DNA from: an uncultured Prevotella sp.
GTDB taxonomy: Bacteria > Bacteroidota > Bacteroidia > Bacteroidales > Bacteroidaceae
Assembly: GCA_900320905.1 (NCBI GenBank)
Contig: ONTZ01000031.1
Coordinates: 1 to 36,969, forward strand
Reading direction: 5' to 3'
DNA: 36,969 bases
The position numbers were made by a program, and so were the translations under genes. Positions 26,577-35,300 of this stretch are shown piece after piece. Under the pieces are notes generated by a model, which worked only from the letters and a program-made list of their open reading frames with translations, made no database searches and had not been told where the DNA came from. Position 1 is the stretch's first letter; every line of letters begins with the position of its first letter.

Positions 26577-26613
26577 TTATTTTCAAACAAGAAAAAACTT
26601 ATTCCAAACAAAC

Positions 26614-26658
26614 AACAGAGTCCCACTCTCCTATGGAGAGCGGGATTTCTGTTTTTTT
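26614..26658 (+). terminator. Intrinsic terminator after rpmA
   Basis: TCCCACTCTCC and GGAGAGCGGGA form a strong stem around loop TAT, extended by CAGAG and TTTCTG, and followed by seven T residues. Confidence 0.9.
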
Positions 26659-26671
26659 ATGGTATTTTATT

Positions 26672-26701
26672 TTGTAGTATCAGCAAAAATAACTAACTTT
26701 G
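26672..26701 (+). promoter_or_regulatory. Promoter of serS
   Basis: TTG (26672-26674) and TAACTTTG (26694-26701) are 19 bases apart and 40 bases upstream of the serS ATG. It follows directly on the rpmA terminator. Confidence 0.78.
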
Positions 26702-26741
26702 CAAACTAGAATTGAATTCAACTTATAAATACGTATTTAAT

Positions 26742-28061
26742 ATGTTAACACTCAAACTCATCAGTGAGCAAACTGAACGTGTGGTCAAGGGCTTGGAGAA
26801 GAAGCATTTCCCGAATGCAAAAGAAGCCATTGACCAGGTACTGGCCGTTGACAAAAAACGTCGCGAGGCCCAACAAGAACTAGATAAATGTCTGAATGAG
26901 CAGAAACAACTTTCTGGTCAGATTGGCCGTCTGATGAAAGATGGTCAGAAAGATCTGGCTGAACAAGTGAAGCAACAGGTGGCCGAACTCAAAGAGAAGT
27001 CAAAGCAACTCGATGAGACGATGGCCAAAGCGCAGGAAGAGATGACAACTCTGCTCTGTCAGATACCCAATATCCCATACGATGAGGTACCTGAGGGTAA
27101 GGCCGCTGAGGACAACCATGTGGTGAAATCAAATCTGAAGGAATGTACCGATAGCGACACCGTCGGCAACTGGGACGTGAACCCCTCATTGGGTATTGCC
27201 AATCCCCTGCCCCACTGGGAACTCGCCAAGAAGTACAACCTCATCGACTTCGACCTCGGCGTGAAGATCACAGGTGCAGGCTTCCCCGTCTACATCGGCA
27301 AGGGAGCCCAGTTGCAGAGAGCCCTCATCAATTTCTTCCTGGCCGAAGCCAATAAGGCCGGTTATACGGAGATCATGCCGCCGACAGTGGTGAATGCCGC
27401 CTCTGGCTATGGTACAGGTCAGCTGCCTGACAAGGAGGGACAGATGTATCACTGCGAGATCGATGATTTCTATCTGATTCCGACAGCTGAGGTGCCTGTC
27501 ACGAATATCTATCGTGACGTGATCCTCGACGAGAAGGATCTGCCGATCAAGAACTGCGCCTATACAGAGTGCTTCCGTCGTGAGGCTGGCTCGTATGGTA
27601 AGGACGTGCGTGGATTGAACCGTCTGCATGAGTTCTCGAAGATTGAGATTGTCCGCATCGACAAACCAGAGCACTCGAAGGAAAGCCATAAGGAGATGCT
27701 GGCGCATGTAGAGGGATTGCTGAAAAAGCTGGAACTGCCGTATCGTATTCTGTTGCTTTGCGGTGGTGATCAGAGCTTCACTTCAGCCATCTGCTACGAC
27801 TTCGAGGTCTATTCTGAGGCTCAGGGCCGCTGGCTCGAGGTGTCGTCTGTATCCAATTTCGATACCTATCAGGCCAATCGTCTGAAGTGCCGTTATCGTC
27901 CTGAAGGCAGCAAGAAGCCTGAGCTCTGTCACACACTCAACGGCTCTGCCCTCGCTCTGCCTCGCATCGTGGCTGCCCTGCTGGAGAACAACCAGACTGA
28001 GAATGGCATCAAGATTCCCGCTGCCCTCGTTCCATACATGGGTTGCGATATCATCGACTAA
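26742..28061 (+). CDS. serS: Seryl-tRNA synthetase
   Basis: SerRS charges tRNA-Ser. The 439-residue protein begins MLTLKLISEQTERVVKGLEKK and has the N-terminal antiparallel coiled coil (about residues 30-105, KKRREAQQELDKCLNEQKQL). It is a class II synthetase: motif 2 is CFRREAGSYGKDVRGLNRLHEF and motif 3 is LNGSALALPRIVAALLENNQ. The ATG at 26742 was chosen over a TTG 10 codons upstream because it matches the usual SerRS start. It is expressed from its own promoter and may read on into the next gene. Confidence 0.97.
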   Translation: MLTLKLISEQTERVVKGLEKKHFPNAKEAIDQVLAVDKKRREAQQELDKCLNEQKQLSGQIGRLMKDGQKDLAEQVKQQVAELKEKSKQLDETMAKAQEEMTTLLCQIPNIPYDEVPEGKAAEDNHVVKSNLKECTDSDTVGNWDVNPSLGIANPLPHWELAKKYNLIDFDLGVKITGAGFPVYIGKGAQLQRALINFFLAEANKAGYTEIMPPTVVNAASGYGTGQLPDKEGQMYHCEIDDFYLIPTAEVPVTNIYRDVILDEKDLPIKNCAYTECFRREAGSYGKDVRGLNRLHEFSKIEIVRIDKPEHSKESHKEMLAHVEGLLKKLELPYRILLLCGGDQSFTSAICYDFEVYSEAQGRWLEVSSVSNFDTYQANRLKCRYRPEGSKKPELCHTLNGSALALPRIVAALLENNQTENGIKIPAALVPYMGCDIID

Positions 28062-28080
28062 TCAACCAAACTAAACAAAT

Positions 28081-30441
28081 ATGAATAAAATAGTAAGAAA
28101 AGAGCAGTTCTCTGAAAAGGTCTTCCTTTTCGAGATTGAGGCTCCGCTGATTGCCAAGAGCCGCAAGGCTGGTAACTTCGTGATTGTGCGCGTAGGCAAG
28201 AAAGGTGAGCGCATGCCGCTGACCATTGCTGGCGCCGACATCGAGAAAGGTACGATTACACTGGTGGTTCAGATGGTGGGACTTTCATCGAAGAAACTCT
28301 GCGCCCTCAACGAAGGCGACTATGTGACAGATGTGGTAGGTCCTCTGGGCAATCCCACGAAGATTGAGAAATACGGTACGGTCGTCTGTGCTGGTGGCGG
28401 ACTCGGTGTGGCACCGATGCTGCCCATCATCCAGGCACTGAAGGCTGCCGGCAACAGAGTGCTCTCCGTGATGGCTGGTCGTTCGAAGGATCTGATTATC
28501 CTCGAAGACAAGGTTCGCGAGAGCTCTGACGAGGTGATCATCATGACCGATGATGGCTCGTATGGTGAGAAAGGCGTAGTGACCGTCGGTATGGAGAAAT
28601 TCTTCGAGCAGGAGCACGTTGACAAGGTATTTGCCATCGGCCCTCCCATCATGATGAAGTTCTCTAACCTCACTGCTCAGAAGCACAATATCCCCTGCGA
28701 AGTATCGCTCAACACCATTATGGTGGATGGTACGGGTATGTGTGGTGCCTGCCGTCTGACGATAGGTGGCAAGACCAAGTTCGTCTGCATCGATGGTCCA
28801 GAGTTCGATGGTGCTTTAGTCGACTGGGATGAGATGTTCAAGCGCATGGGTACCTTCAAGCGTGAGGAGCAGGAAGAACTGGCTCACTATGAGGAGCACC
28901 TCGACTCGATTGAAGATGGAAAATTGAATATTGAAAAAACAACCACAGATGTCGTGATGGACAGCGATCCTACCAATGATACGATTGATGTACTCACCGA
29001 CCGCGATGCTGAGTGGCGTAAGGAGCTCCGTGCTTCGATGAAACCCAAGGAGCGCACGCAGATAGAGCGTGTCATCATGCCTGAGCTCGACCCCGTTTAT
29101 CGTGCCACAACCCGTACTGAGGAAGTCAACATCGGTCTGACTAAGGAGATGGCAATGACCGAGGCCAAGCGTTGTCTGGACTGCGCTAAGCCCAGTTGTG
29201 TAGAGGGCTGTCCTGTGAACATCAACATCCCGTCGTTCATCAAGAATATCGAGCGTGGACAGTTCCTGGCTGCTGCCAAGGTGCTGAAGAACACCTCTGC
29301 CCTACCCGCTGTCTGCGGCCGTGTATGTCCGCAGGAGAAGCAGTGCGAGAGCAAGTGTATTCACCTGAAGATGAACGAACCCGCTGTGGCCATCGGTTAT
29401 CTGGAACGTTTCGCAGCAGACTTCGAGCGTGAGAGTGGAAATATCTCCCTGCCTGAGATTGCACCTGCTAACGGCATCAAGATTGCCGTTGTCGGATCAG
29501 GCCCTGCCGGATTGTCATTCGCAGGCGATATGGTAAAGAAGGGCTATGATGTTTATGTCTTCGAGGCTCTGCACGAGATTGGTGGTGTGCTGAAATATGG
29601 TATCCCCGAGTTCCGTTTGCCTAACATGATTGTGGATGTGGAGATTGAGAACCTCGCTAAGATGGGTGTTCACTTCCAGACTGACGTCATCGTAGGCAAG
29701 ACCATCAGCGTAGAGCAACTAGAGGCACAGGGCTTCAAGGGAATCTTTGTAGGCTCTGGTGCAGGTCTGCCCAACTTCATGAATATCCCCGGAGAGAACA
29801 GTATCAACATCATGTCATCGAATGAGTACCTGACTCGTGTGAATCTGATGGATGCAGCCAATCCCAAGACTGACACCCCGTTGAATCCAGCAAAGAGCGT
29901 TCTCGTTGTAGGTGGCGGTAACACGGCTATGGACTCTTGTCGTACGGCTAAGCGCTTAGGTGCTGAGGTAACACTCGTCTATCGTCGCTCAGAGGTGGAG
30001 ATGCCTGCCCGTCTAGAAGAGGTGAAGCATGCCAAGGAGGAAGGTATTAACTTCCTGACACTGCATAATCCTATTGAGTACATTGCTGATGAGCAGGGCG
30101 CCGTAAAGCAGGCCGTTCTGCAAGTGATGGAACTGGGAGAGCCTGATGCTTCTGGTCGTCGTTCGCCTGTTCCCGTAGAGGGTAAGACGGTGACACTTGA
30201 TGTTGACCAGGTGATTGTGGCTGTTGGTGTATCTCCCAACCCACTGGTACCGAAGTCTATCCAAGGTCTTGAACTGGGTCGTAAGAACACTATTGCCGTC
30301 AACGACGATATGCAGTCATCACGTGCTGAGATCTTCGCCGGTGGTGATATCGTGCGTGGTGGTGCAACGGTAATCCTCGCCATGGGTGATGGGCGTCGTG
30401 CTGCTCTGAACATGGATAAGCATCTACGTGGACAAGCCTAA
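28081..30441 (+). CDS. NfnA-NfnB-type fusion (FNR-like subunit + GltD-like subunit)
   Basis: The N-terminal 270 residues form a FAD/NAD-binding FNR-like domain ending in a 2Fe-2S loop (GTGMCGACRLTI, near residues 218-229), like NfnA and the PyrK subunit of dihydroorotate dehydrogenase. After a linker (about 280-330), the rest resembles the small subunit of glutamate synthase and NfnB: two 4Fe-4S cysteine groups (CLDCAKPSCVEGCPV, CGRVCPQEKQCESKC), an FAD site (VVGSGPAGLSFAG) and an NADPH site (VVGGGNTAMDSCRTAKRLGA). Separate NfnA and NfnB carry out electron-bifurcating ferredoxin:NAD(P) oxidoreduction; whether the fusion does is inferred. Annotations often name it dihydroorotate dehydrogenase B/glutamate synthase. 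The GTG start of ttcA lies inside its 3' end. Confidence 0.9.
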   Translation: MNKIVRKEQFSEKVFLFEIEAPLIAKSRKAGNFVIVRVGKKGERMPLTIAGADIEKGTITLVVQMVGLSSKKLCALNEGDYVTDVVGPLGNPTKIEKYGTVVCAGGGLGVAPMLPIIQALKAAGNRVLSVMAGRSKDLIILEDKVRESSDEVIIMTDDGSYGEKGVVTVGMEKFFEQEHVDKVFAIGPPIMMKFSNLTAQKHNIPCEVSLNTIMVDGTGMCGACRLTIGGKTKFVCIDGPEFDGALVDWDEMFKRMGTFKREEQEELAHYEEHLDSIEDGKLNIEKTTTDVVMDSDPTNDTIDVLTDRDAEWRKELRASMKPKERTQIERVIMPELDPVYRATTRTEEVNIGLTKEMAMTEAKRCLDCAKPSCVEGCPVNINIPSFIKNIERGQFLAAAKVLKNTSALPAVCGRVCPQEKQCESKCIHLKMNEPAVAIGYLERFAADFERESGNISLPEIAPANGIKIAVVGSGPAGLSFAGDMVKKGYDVYVFEALHEIGGVLKYGIPEFRLPNMIVDVEIENLAKMGVHFQTDVIVGKTISVEQLEAQGFKGIFVGSGAGLPNFMNIPGENSINIMSSNEYLTRVNLMDAANPKTDTPLNPAKSVLVVGGGNTAMDSCRTAKRLGAEVTLVYRRSEVEMPARLEEVKHAKEEGINFLTLHNPIEYIADEQGAVKQAVLQVMELGEPDASGRRSPVPVEGKTVTLDVDQVIVAVGVSPNPLVPKSIQGLELGRKNTIAVNDDMQSSRAEIFAGGDIVRGGATVILAMGDGRRAALNMDKHLRGQA

Positions 30442-31210
30442 ATCAGATATTGTAAGCCGTCGCCTTGAACGCCGTTTGAAAGAACTGTTCGTCAAGGCGA
30501 TGGCTACTTATCATCTGATAGAGGATGATGACCGTATCCTCGTGGGGCTGTCTGGAGGAAAAGACTCCCTCTGTCTGCTGGAACTAATGGCTTCTCGCGC
30601 CAAGATTGAACACCCACGATTTAGTGTAGAGGCCCTACACGTAAGAATGGAGAATATCCACTACGAGACGGACACCAGTTATCTGCAACAGTTCTGCGAT
30701 GACTTGGGTATCAGGCTTCATGTGAGAACGACGCGATTTGAGGTCGAAAAAAGCCTGGACTTAGGCGATCATCCTAACAATGCCCGTCTTAGAAAGCAGA
30801 AACAGCCTTGTTTTCTCTGTTCCTGGATGCGCCGCAAAGAGATGTTCAACCTCGCACAGGAACTTGGTTGCAACAAGATAGCCCTCGGGCACCATCAGGA
30901 TGACCTTATCCATACGGCACTAATGAATCTCATTTTCCAAGGACGATTTGACTCAATGCCTGCCCGTCTGAAGATGCGTAAGATGCCACTCACCATCATC
31001 CGTCCATTATGTTTGATGCACGAGGCCGATATCAAAGCCTTCGCAAAGATGAGAAACTATCATAAACAGACCAAGAGCTGTCCCTATGAAAAAGACTCGC
31101 ACCGCACGGATATCAAACGGATCTATGACGAAATGGAACTGATGAACCCTGAGGCTCGATTCAGCATTTGGAGAGCCTTGAATACTGCCAACAAACTGAT
31201 TGAAGAATAA
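30428..31210 (+). CDS. ttcA: tRNA 2-thiocytidine biosynthesis protein TtcA
   Basis: TtcA thiolates C32 of certain tRNAs using ATP and a 4Fe-4S cluster. The 260-residue protein has the PP-loop SGGKDS at residues 42-47. The cluster-ligand cysteines are C128 and C131 (PCFLC) and C218 (SCPYEKD), the same arrangement as in E. coli TtcA. The segment LGHHQDDLIHTALMNL fits the PP-loop family, and TilS in this window shares that fold. The start is a GTG within the last 14 bases of the NfnAB-type gene, so the two are coupled; a shared redox link is possible but unproven. Confidence 0.9.
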   Translation: MDKPKSDIVSRRLERRLKELFVKAMATYHLIEDDDRILVGLSGGKDSLCLLELMASRAKIEHPRFSVEALHVRMENIHYETDTSYLQQFCDDLGIRLHVRTTRFEVEKSLDLGDHPNNARLRKQKQPCFLCSWMRRKEMFNLAQELGCNKIALGHHQDDLIHTALMNLIFQGRFDSMPARLKMRKMPLTIIRPLCLMHEADIKAFAKMRNYHKQTKSCPYEKDSHRTDIKRIYDEMELMNPEARFSIWRALNTANKLIEE

Positions 31211-31222
31211 AAGCATAACTCA

Positions 31223-32395
31223 ATGAAAGTAAAAAATATAGCCACTATTGCTCTTGCTCTGCTTATACCAATCTTTGTGTCGGCACAGAAGCAGCAGAAG
31301 AAGAAAACTGTCATCAAAAAACCGCCAGTAGTAGTGGTGGAGGAACCCCAAGAAGACCCTCGTATCGTAGAGATGCGAGAGGCCACGCAACAGATAGTTT
31401 TCATCGACTCTGTCGTTGTTGCCAAAAGTGATTTTCTCTCCTCCATCCGACTCAATCCAGAGTCAGGCAGACTCACTACCTACGACCAGTTCTTCCGCAG
31501 TCAGGAGCATCCCGATGGCTATGTCTTCGTCAACGAGATGGGTAACAAGTGCTATTTCTCCGATGAAGACGACAATGGAAGGATGAAACTCTACACCTGT
31601 GACAAACTTGGCAAGGAGTGGAGTGAACAGGCACCAGTCAAGGGAATCAGCGAAGGTATCACGGAAGCCAACTACCCCTTTATGATGACCGACGGCACTA
31701 CCTTCTATTTCGCCGCCAAGGGACAGGAAAGCATTGGTGGCTACGACATCTTTGTGACCCGCTATGACTCCGAGGACGGACAGTTCTTGAAGCCGGAGAA
31801 CATCGGTATGCCATTCAACTCTGAGGCCAACGACTATATGTATGCCATCGATGAAATCAGTAACATCGGCTATTTCGCCACGGATCGTCGTCAACCGGAA
31901 GGAAAAGTGTGTATCTACATCTTCATACCCCCTACCTCTCGTCATACCTATGGTCTTGACACCTATTCAGAAGAACAACTCCGTGACCTTTCAGAAATCC
32001 GTCGTATTGCTAGCACTTGGGGCAGTGACAAGGAGCGCAAGCAGGCTCTCGAACGTTTGAAGAGTATCGGCACCAAGACTGTCACCCAACAACCGAAGTC
32101 TGAAATGGAGATGATCATTAACGACCAGGTCACATATACCTCTGTCAATCAGTTCCGCAGTCAGGAAAGTCTGCCCTTGTTCCAACGATTAACTGAAACA
32201 AAGAGGAAATTGTCAGAGACACAGAAAACCTTGGAGAAGTCGAGGGCTTACTATGCAAAGGCGAACAAGGAAGACAAGAATGTACTGCGTACGGAGATAT
32301 TAGACGGCGAAGACGAAATCCTGCGCCTGACCTATCAGGTCAGCGACCTCGAAAAACGCATCCGCAATGCAGAAAACAAAATACTAAACCCATAA
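31223..32395 (+). CDS. Secreted PD40 beta-propeller protein
   Basis: The 390-residue protein has a signal peptide (MKVKNIATIALALLIPIFVSA) and a Lys-rich start. The middle contains PD40/TolB-like propeller blades (GYVFVNEMGNKCYFSDED, TTFYFAAKGQESIGGYDIFV, NIGYFATDRRQPEGKVCIYIF). The last 80 residues are a predicted coiled coil (LTETKRKLSETQKTLEKSR, QVSDLEKRIRNAENK). Unlike many PD40 proteins of this phylum it lacks a C-terminal OmpA peptidoglycan-binding domain. A periplasmic role is likely, but the partner is unknown. It lies 12 bases after ttcA. Confidence 0.75.
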   Translation: MKVKNIATIALALLIPIFVSAQKQQKKKTVIKKPPVVVVEEPQEDPRIVEMREATQQIVFIDSVVVAKSDFLSSIRLNPESGRLTTYDQFFRSQEHPDGYVFVNEMGNKCYFSDEDDNGRMKLYTCDKLGKEWSEQAPVKGISEGITEANYPFMMTDGTTFYFAAKGQESIGGYDIFVTRYDSEDGQFLKPENIGMPFNSEANDYMYAIDEISNIGYFATDRRQPEGKVCIYIFIPPTSRHTYGLDTYSEEQLRDLSEIRRIASTWGSDKERKQALERLKSIGTKTVTQQPKSEMEMIINDQVTYTSVNQFRSQESLPLFQRLTETKRKLSETQKTLEKSRAYYAKANKEDKNVLRTEILDGEDEILRLTYQVSDLEKRIRNAENKILNP

Positions 32396-32408
32396 AATAA
32401 AAAGCCTT

Positions 32409-33284
32409 ATGAATAAAAAACATTTCCCGGAATCAGAACTGATTATCAATGCCGACGGTTCTTGTTTCCACCTTCATCTGAAACCAGAGCAGTTAGCCGA
32501 CAAGATCATCCTCGTGGGTGATCCTGACCGTGTTGACACCGTCGCTGCGCATTTTGACTCAAAGGAGTGCGAGGTGTCGAACCGTGAGTTCCACACCATC
32601 ACCGGTAAGTATAAGGGCAAGCGTATCACTTGCCAGAGTCACGGTATCGGCTGTGACAACATCGACATCGTCGTCAACGAACTCGACACCCTCGCCAATA
32701 TCGACTACAAAACGCGCGAGGAATTTCCTGAGCATCGCACACTAACGATGGTTCGCATCGGCACCTGTGGTGGACTTCAACCCAATACCCCGACAGGTTG
32801 TTTCGTTGCATCAGTTAAGAGCATCGGCTTCGATGGTCTTCTGAATTACTATGCCGGACGCAACAATGTTTGTGACCTGAAGCTCGAAGAAGCCTTCAAA
32901 AAGCACATGGCCTGGGATCCCATCAAGGGTGCTCCCTATGTGTCAATAGCAGATGCCGACCTCATCAACCAAGTGGCACAAGACGATATGGTTCGCGGCT
33001 ACACCATTTCCTGCGGTGGCTTCTATGGTCCTCAGGGTCGTGTGCTCCGTGCAGACATCGCCGACCCCAAGCAGAACGAGAAGATTGAGGCTTTCGAATA
33101 CGACGGTATGAAAATCTGCAACTTCGAGATGGAATCCTCTGCCCTCGCTGGTATGGCTTCATTGCTGGGCCATCGTGCCATGACATGCTGTATGGTCATC
33201 GCCAACCGTTACGCTCAGAAGATGAACACCGAATATAAGAACTCTATCGATACTCTCATCGAGAAAGTATTAGAGAGAATATGA
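32409..33284 (+). CDS. Nucleoside phosphorylase (uridine phosphorylase-like)
   Basis: This 291-residue enzyme of the NP-I phosphorylase superfamily splits a nucleoside with phosphate. It shows IILVGDPDRVDTV near residues 33-45 (phosphate binding), SHGIGCDNIDIVVNEL, VRIGTCGGLQPNTP and NFEMESSALAGM near 236-247. The FEMES motif is the ribose-binding signature. Specificity for uridine is suggested by overall similarity but is not certain, so no symbol is given. It ends in a 4-base overlap (ATGA) with the following membrane protein. Confidence 0.87.
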   Translation: MNKKHFPESELIINADGSCFHLHLKPEQLADKIILVGDPDRVDTVAAHFDSKECEVSNREFHTITGKYKGKRITCQSHGIGCDNIDIVVNELDTLANIDYKTREEFPEHRTLTMVRIGTCGGLQPNTPTGCFVASVKSIGFDGLLNYYAGRNNVCDLKLEEAFKKHMAWDPIKGAPYVSIADADLINQVAQDDMVRGYTISCGGFYGPQGRVLRADIADPKQNEKIEAFEYDGMKICNFEMESSALAGMASLLGHRAMTCCMVIANRYAQKMNTEYKNSIDTLIEKVLERI

Positions 33285-33595
33285 TCGACACGCTTTGGGT
33301 ATTTTGTATAATATTCGCACTACTGCAAGTCATTGTAGTAGTGCTTCTCTTAACAGGACGAGGCGAAAACTTTCTTGTTATGGAGAAAAAGCGGGATCAA
33401 TACCATCTTGAAAGAGTACGCATCCTCACGATTATACTATCCATCTCCGCAATTATATTTTGCATCGTCTTCCCTCTGATGATGACGATTGGCAACCGAG
33501 AGGGGGGGTTAATGGTTGCAGGAGTTATTCTCGCCGTAGTTGTGATTGTAGCTATCCTGATAAATACATGGGCCAAGAAGAAATATGAATACTAA
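33281..33595 (+). CDS. Small membrane protein, three predicted helices
   Basis: I do not recognise the family. The 104-residue protein has about three hydrophobic segments: LWVFCIIFALLQVIVVVLLL near residue 5, ILTIILSISAIIFCIVFPLM near 48, and LMVAGVILAVVVIVAILI near 77. The first two are joined by a charged stretch (MEKKRDQYHLERVR), and it ends in AKKKYEY. SecG was considered because of the size, but the SecG glycine-rich motif is missing. It overlaps the phosphorylase gene by 4 bases and mnmE by 11, so translation is probably coupled through all three. Confidence 0.7.
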   Translation: MIDTLWVFCIIFALLQVIVVVLLLTGRGENFLVMEKKRDQYHLERVRILTIILSISAIIFCIVFPLMMTIGNREGGLMVAGVILAVVVIVAILINTWAKKKYEY

Positions 33596-34970
33596 CACTA
33601 TCTGTGCTTTAGCAACTGCTCCTGGTGGCGCACTCGGTATCATCCGCATTTCAGGCCCTCAGGCGCTTGAGATTCTTTCACATATCTTCACCAGGAATCT
33701 CACTCAGGCTCAGCCCAATACCATCCACTACGGACATATCAAAGATGGTTCAGAGATTATCGACGAAGTATTAGTGAGCATCTTCCGTGCTCCCCACTCC
33801 TATACAGGCGAAGACTCTGCAGAGATCTCATGTCATGGTTCACGCTATATATTAAATAAGGTGTTAGAACTTCTGATTCAGAACGGCTGTCGTATGGCCC
33901 AGCCAGGTGAGTATACCCAGCGGGCTTTCCTCAATGGCAAGATGGATCTCTCGCAGGCTGAAGCCGTAGCCGACCTCATTGCATCCGGCAACAAAGCCAC
34001 ACATCAGATTGCCATGTCTCAACTTCGTGGTAACTTCTCATCCGAACTTTCCCACCTGCGTGAACAACTGCTGAAACTCACCTCACTTTTGGAACTCGAG
34101 CTCGATTTCTCCGACCATGAAGACCTCGAATTTGCCGACCGAAGCGAACTGACGAATATTGCAAAAACAATCAACAAACGTATCACATATCTCGCCCACT
34201 CTTTCGAGACCGGACAGGCTCTTAAAAACGGCATTCCCGTTGCCATAGTCGGCAAAACAAATGTGGGTAAGTCAACGCTCCTTAACAAATTGCTTCGTGA
34301 TGATCGGGCAATTGTCTCTTCAGTACACGGAACTACCAGAGATACGGTAGAGGATATAATAGACATTCAGGGCGTCACTTTCAGATTCATCGATACAGCA
34401 GGTATCCGTCAGACCACCGACGAGGTTGAGCAGATAGGCATCAGCCGCACCTATGCAGCCATCGATAAAGCCCGCATCGTGCTATGGCTCATCGATGCCG
34501 AACCCATTGCCGAAGAAATTAAAGATATGCTTGAGCGCAGCAAAGGCAAATCATTGATAATCATACAAAATAAAATCGATATACAATCACCTGTAGATTC
34601 TTCCATTTTCAGTTTAGTATCGCAACTTGTCCCATCCAATAACCCTCAACCTTCAATTTTACAAATTTCTGCCAAGCAAGGTACTAACATTGACAGACTG
34701 GAAAAGACCATCTTCAAATCAGCCAACATCCCTGAACTCTCCGAACAAGATATCATCGTTACATCAGCCAGGCAATACCACTCTTTGCTCAGTGCCCAAG
34801 AAAATCTCTCACGAGTGCTGTCCTCCCTGGAATCCGGCCTAAGCGGAGATTTGGTCTCAGAAGACTTGAGGCTCGTTTTAGACGACCTTGCAAACATTAC
34901 CGGCCAAAATCGTATTTTAGCCGACGAAGTATTAAGAAATATCTTTACACACTTTTGCGTGGGCAAATAA
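33585..34970 (+). CDS. mnmE: tRNA modification GTPase MnmE
   Basis: MnmE, with MnmG, installs 5-carboxymethylaminomethyl groups at U34. The 461-residue protein has the N-terminal formyl-THF-binding domain (NTICALATAPGGALGIIRISGP), a helical domain, and an inserted G domain with G1 GKTNVGKST near 222-230, TRDTVEDI, and FIDTAGIRQT. The C-terminal FCVGK carries the conserved catalytic cysteine, residue 458. The length is typical. It starts inside the small membrane gene and ends just ahead of a decayed cysteine-rich frame. Confidence 0.97.
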   Translation: MNTNTICALATAPGGALGIIRISGPQALEILSHIFTRNLTQAQPNTIHYGHIKDGSEIIDEVLVSIFRAPHSYTGEDSAEISCHGSRYILNKVLELLIQNGCRMAQPGEYTQRAFLNGKMDLSQAEAVADLIASGNKATHQIAMSQLRGNFSSELSHLREQLLKLTSLLELELDFSDHEDLEFADRSELTNIAKTINKRITYLAHSFETGQALKNGIPVAIVGKTNVGKSTLLNKLLRDDRAIVSSVHGTTRDTVEDIIDIQGVTFRFIDTAGIRQTTDEVEQIGISRTYAAIDKARIVLWLIDAEPIAEEIKDMLERSKGKSLIIIQNKIDIQSPVDSSIFSLVSQLVPSNNPQPSILQISAKQGTNIDRLEKTIFKSANIPELSEQDIIVTSARQYHSLLSAQENLSRVLSSLESGLSGDLVSEDLRLVLDDLANITGQNRILADEVLRNIFTHFCVGK

Positions 34971-35138
34971 TTAAGAAATGTGAGTATTGTTCCCCAAATT
35001 ATGTCGCACACTCAAAATTAGCGAGATTCTGTTGCCGTGAATGCACTGACAAAAGGCAGATATGAAGAAGTTCACAGGGAGAAAAAGCCAAGAAGGGCAG
35101 ACTACCACGATGAAACAAAAGGGTGGCTTCGGTCATGA
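34967..35138 (+). pseudogene. Decayed zinc-ribbon-like reading frame
   Basis: Directly after mnmE the sequence reads KKCEYCSPNYVAHSKL then ARFCCRECTDK, a C-x2-C...C-x3-C arrangement like small zinc-ribbon or DNA-binding proteins. It then stops. In the next frame GRYEEVHREKKPRRADYHD continues to a stop at 35136-35138, so a single frameshift near 35053 joins the two. No proper start codon is present; the frame opens within the mnmE stop. It is probably a remnant of a mobile-element or regulatory gene. Identification is by motif only. Confidence 0.4.
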
Positions 35139-35182
35139 CAATTATAGAAAGCATGCCCCGTTTTTTGGAAGAAAAAGCACAA

Positions 35183-35252
35183 TTTTTGCCCAAACTTTTG
35201 GTTTTGGGTAGTATTTTGGATAATTTTACGTGTTTTTTGCCCAGACTTTTGG
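35183..35252 (+). repeat. Direct repeat (19 bp, 51-bp spacing) upstream of the AAA ATPase
   Basis: TTTTTGCCCAAACTTTTGG at 35183-35201 recurs at 35234-35252 with one difference (AA to AG). Both copies precede TTTTGGAT-like sequence. The second copy overlaps the region of the promoter, so the pair might be operator sites or a duplicated promoter. Confidence 0.8.
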
Positions 35253-35262
35253 ATATTATTTG

Positions 35263-35270
35263 TATCTTTG
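35263..35270 (+). promoter_or_regulatory. -7 element (TATCTTTG) for the AAA ATPase gene
   Basis: TATCTTTGCCCC lies 30 bases upstream of the ATG. The nearest TTG triplets give non-standard spacings of 11 or 23 bases. Confidence 0.65.
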
Positions 35271-35300
35271 CCCCGTCAAGGCATCAAAACAGAGAAGGAT

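Larger units (their letters stand above)
34971..35300. other. 330-bp region between mnmE and the AAA ATPase gene
   Basis: The first half holds the decayed zinc-ribbon-like frame. The second half is AT-rich and contains a 19-bp direct repeat and the promoter of the ATPase gene. I see no intact gene and no clear mnmE terminator. Confidence 0.7.

Noticed and set aside
33281-33595. Identification of the small membrane protein as SecG
   Set aside because: Size is similar but it has three rather than two hydrophobic segments, and the usual Gly-rich motif of SecG is absent.
35268-35300. Upstream TTG start for the AAA ATPase
   Set aside because: The TTG belongs to the TATCTTTG promoter element; the ATG at 35301 has a ribosome-binding site and matches the family start.
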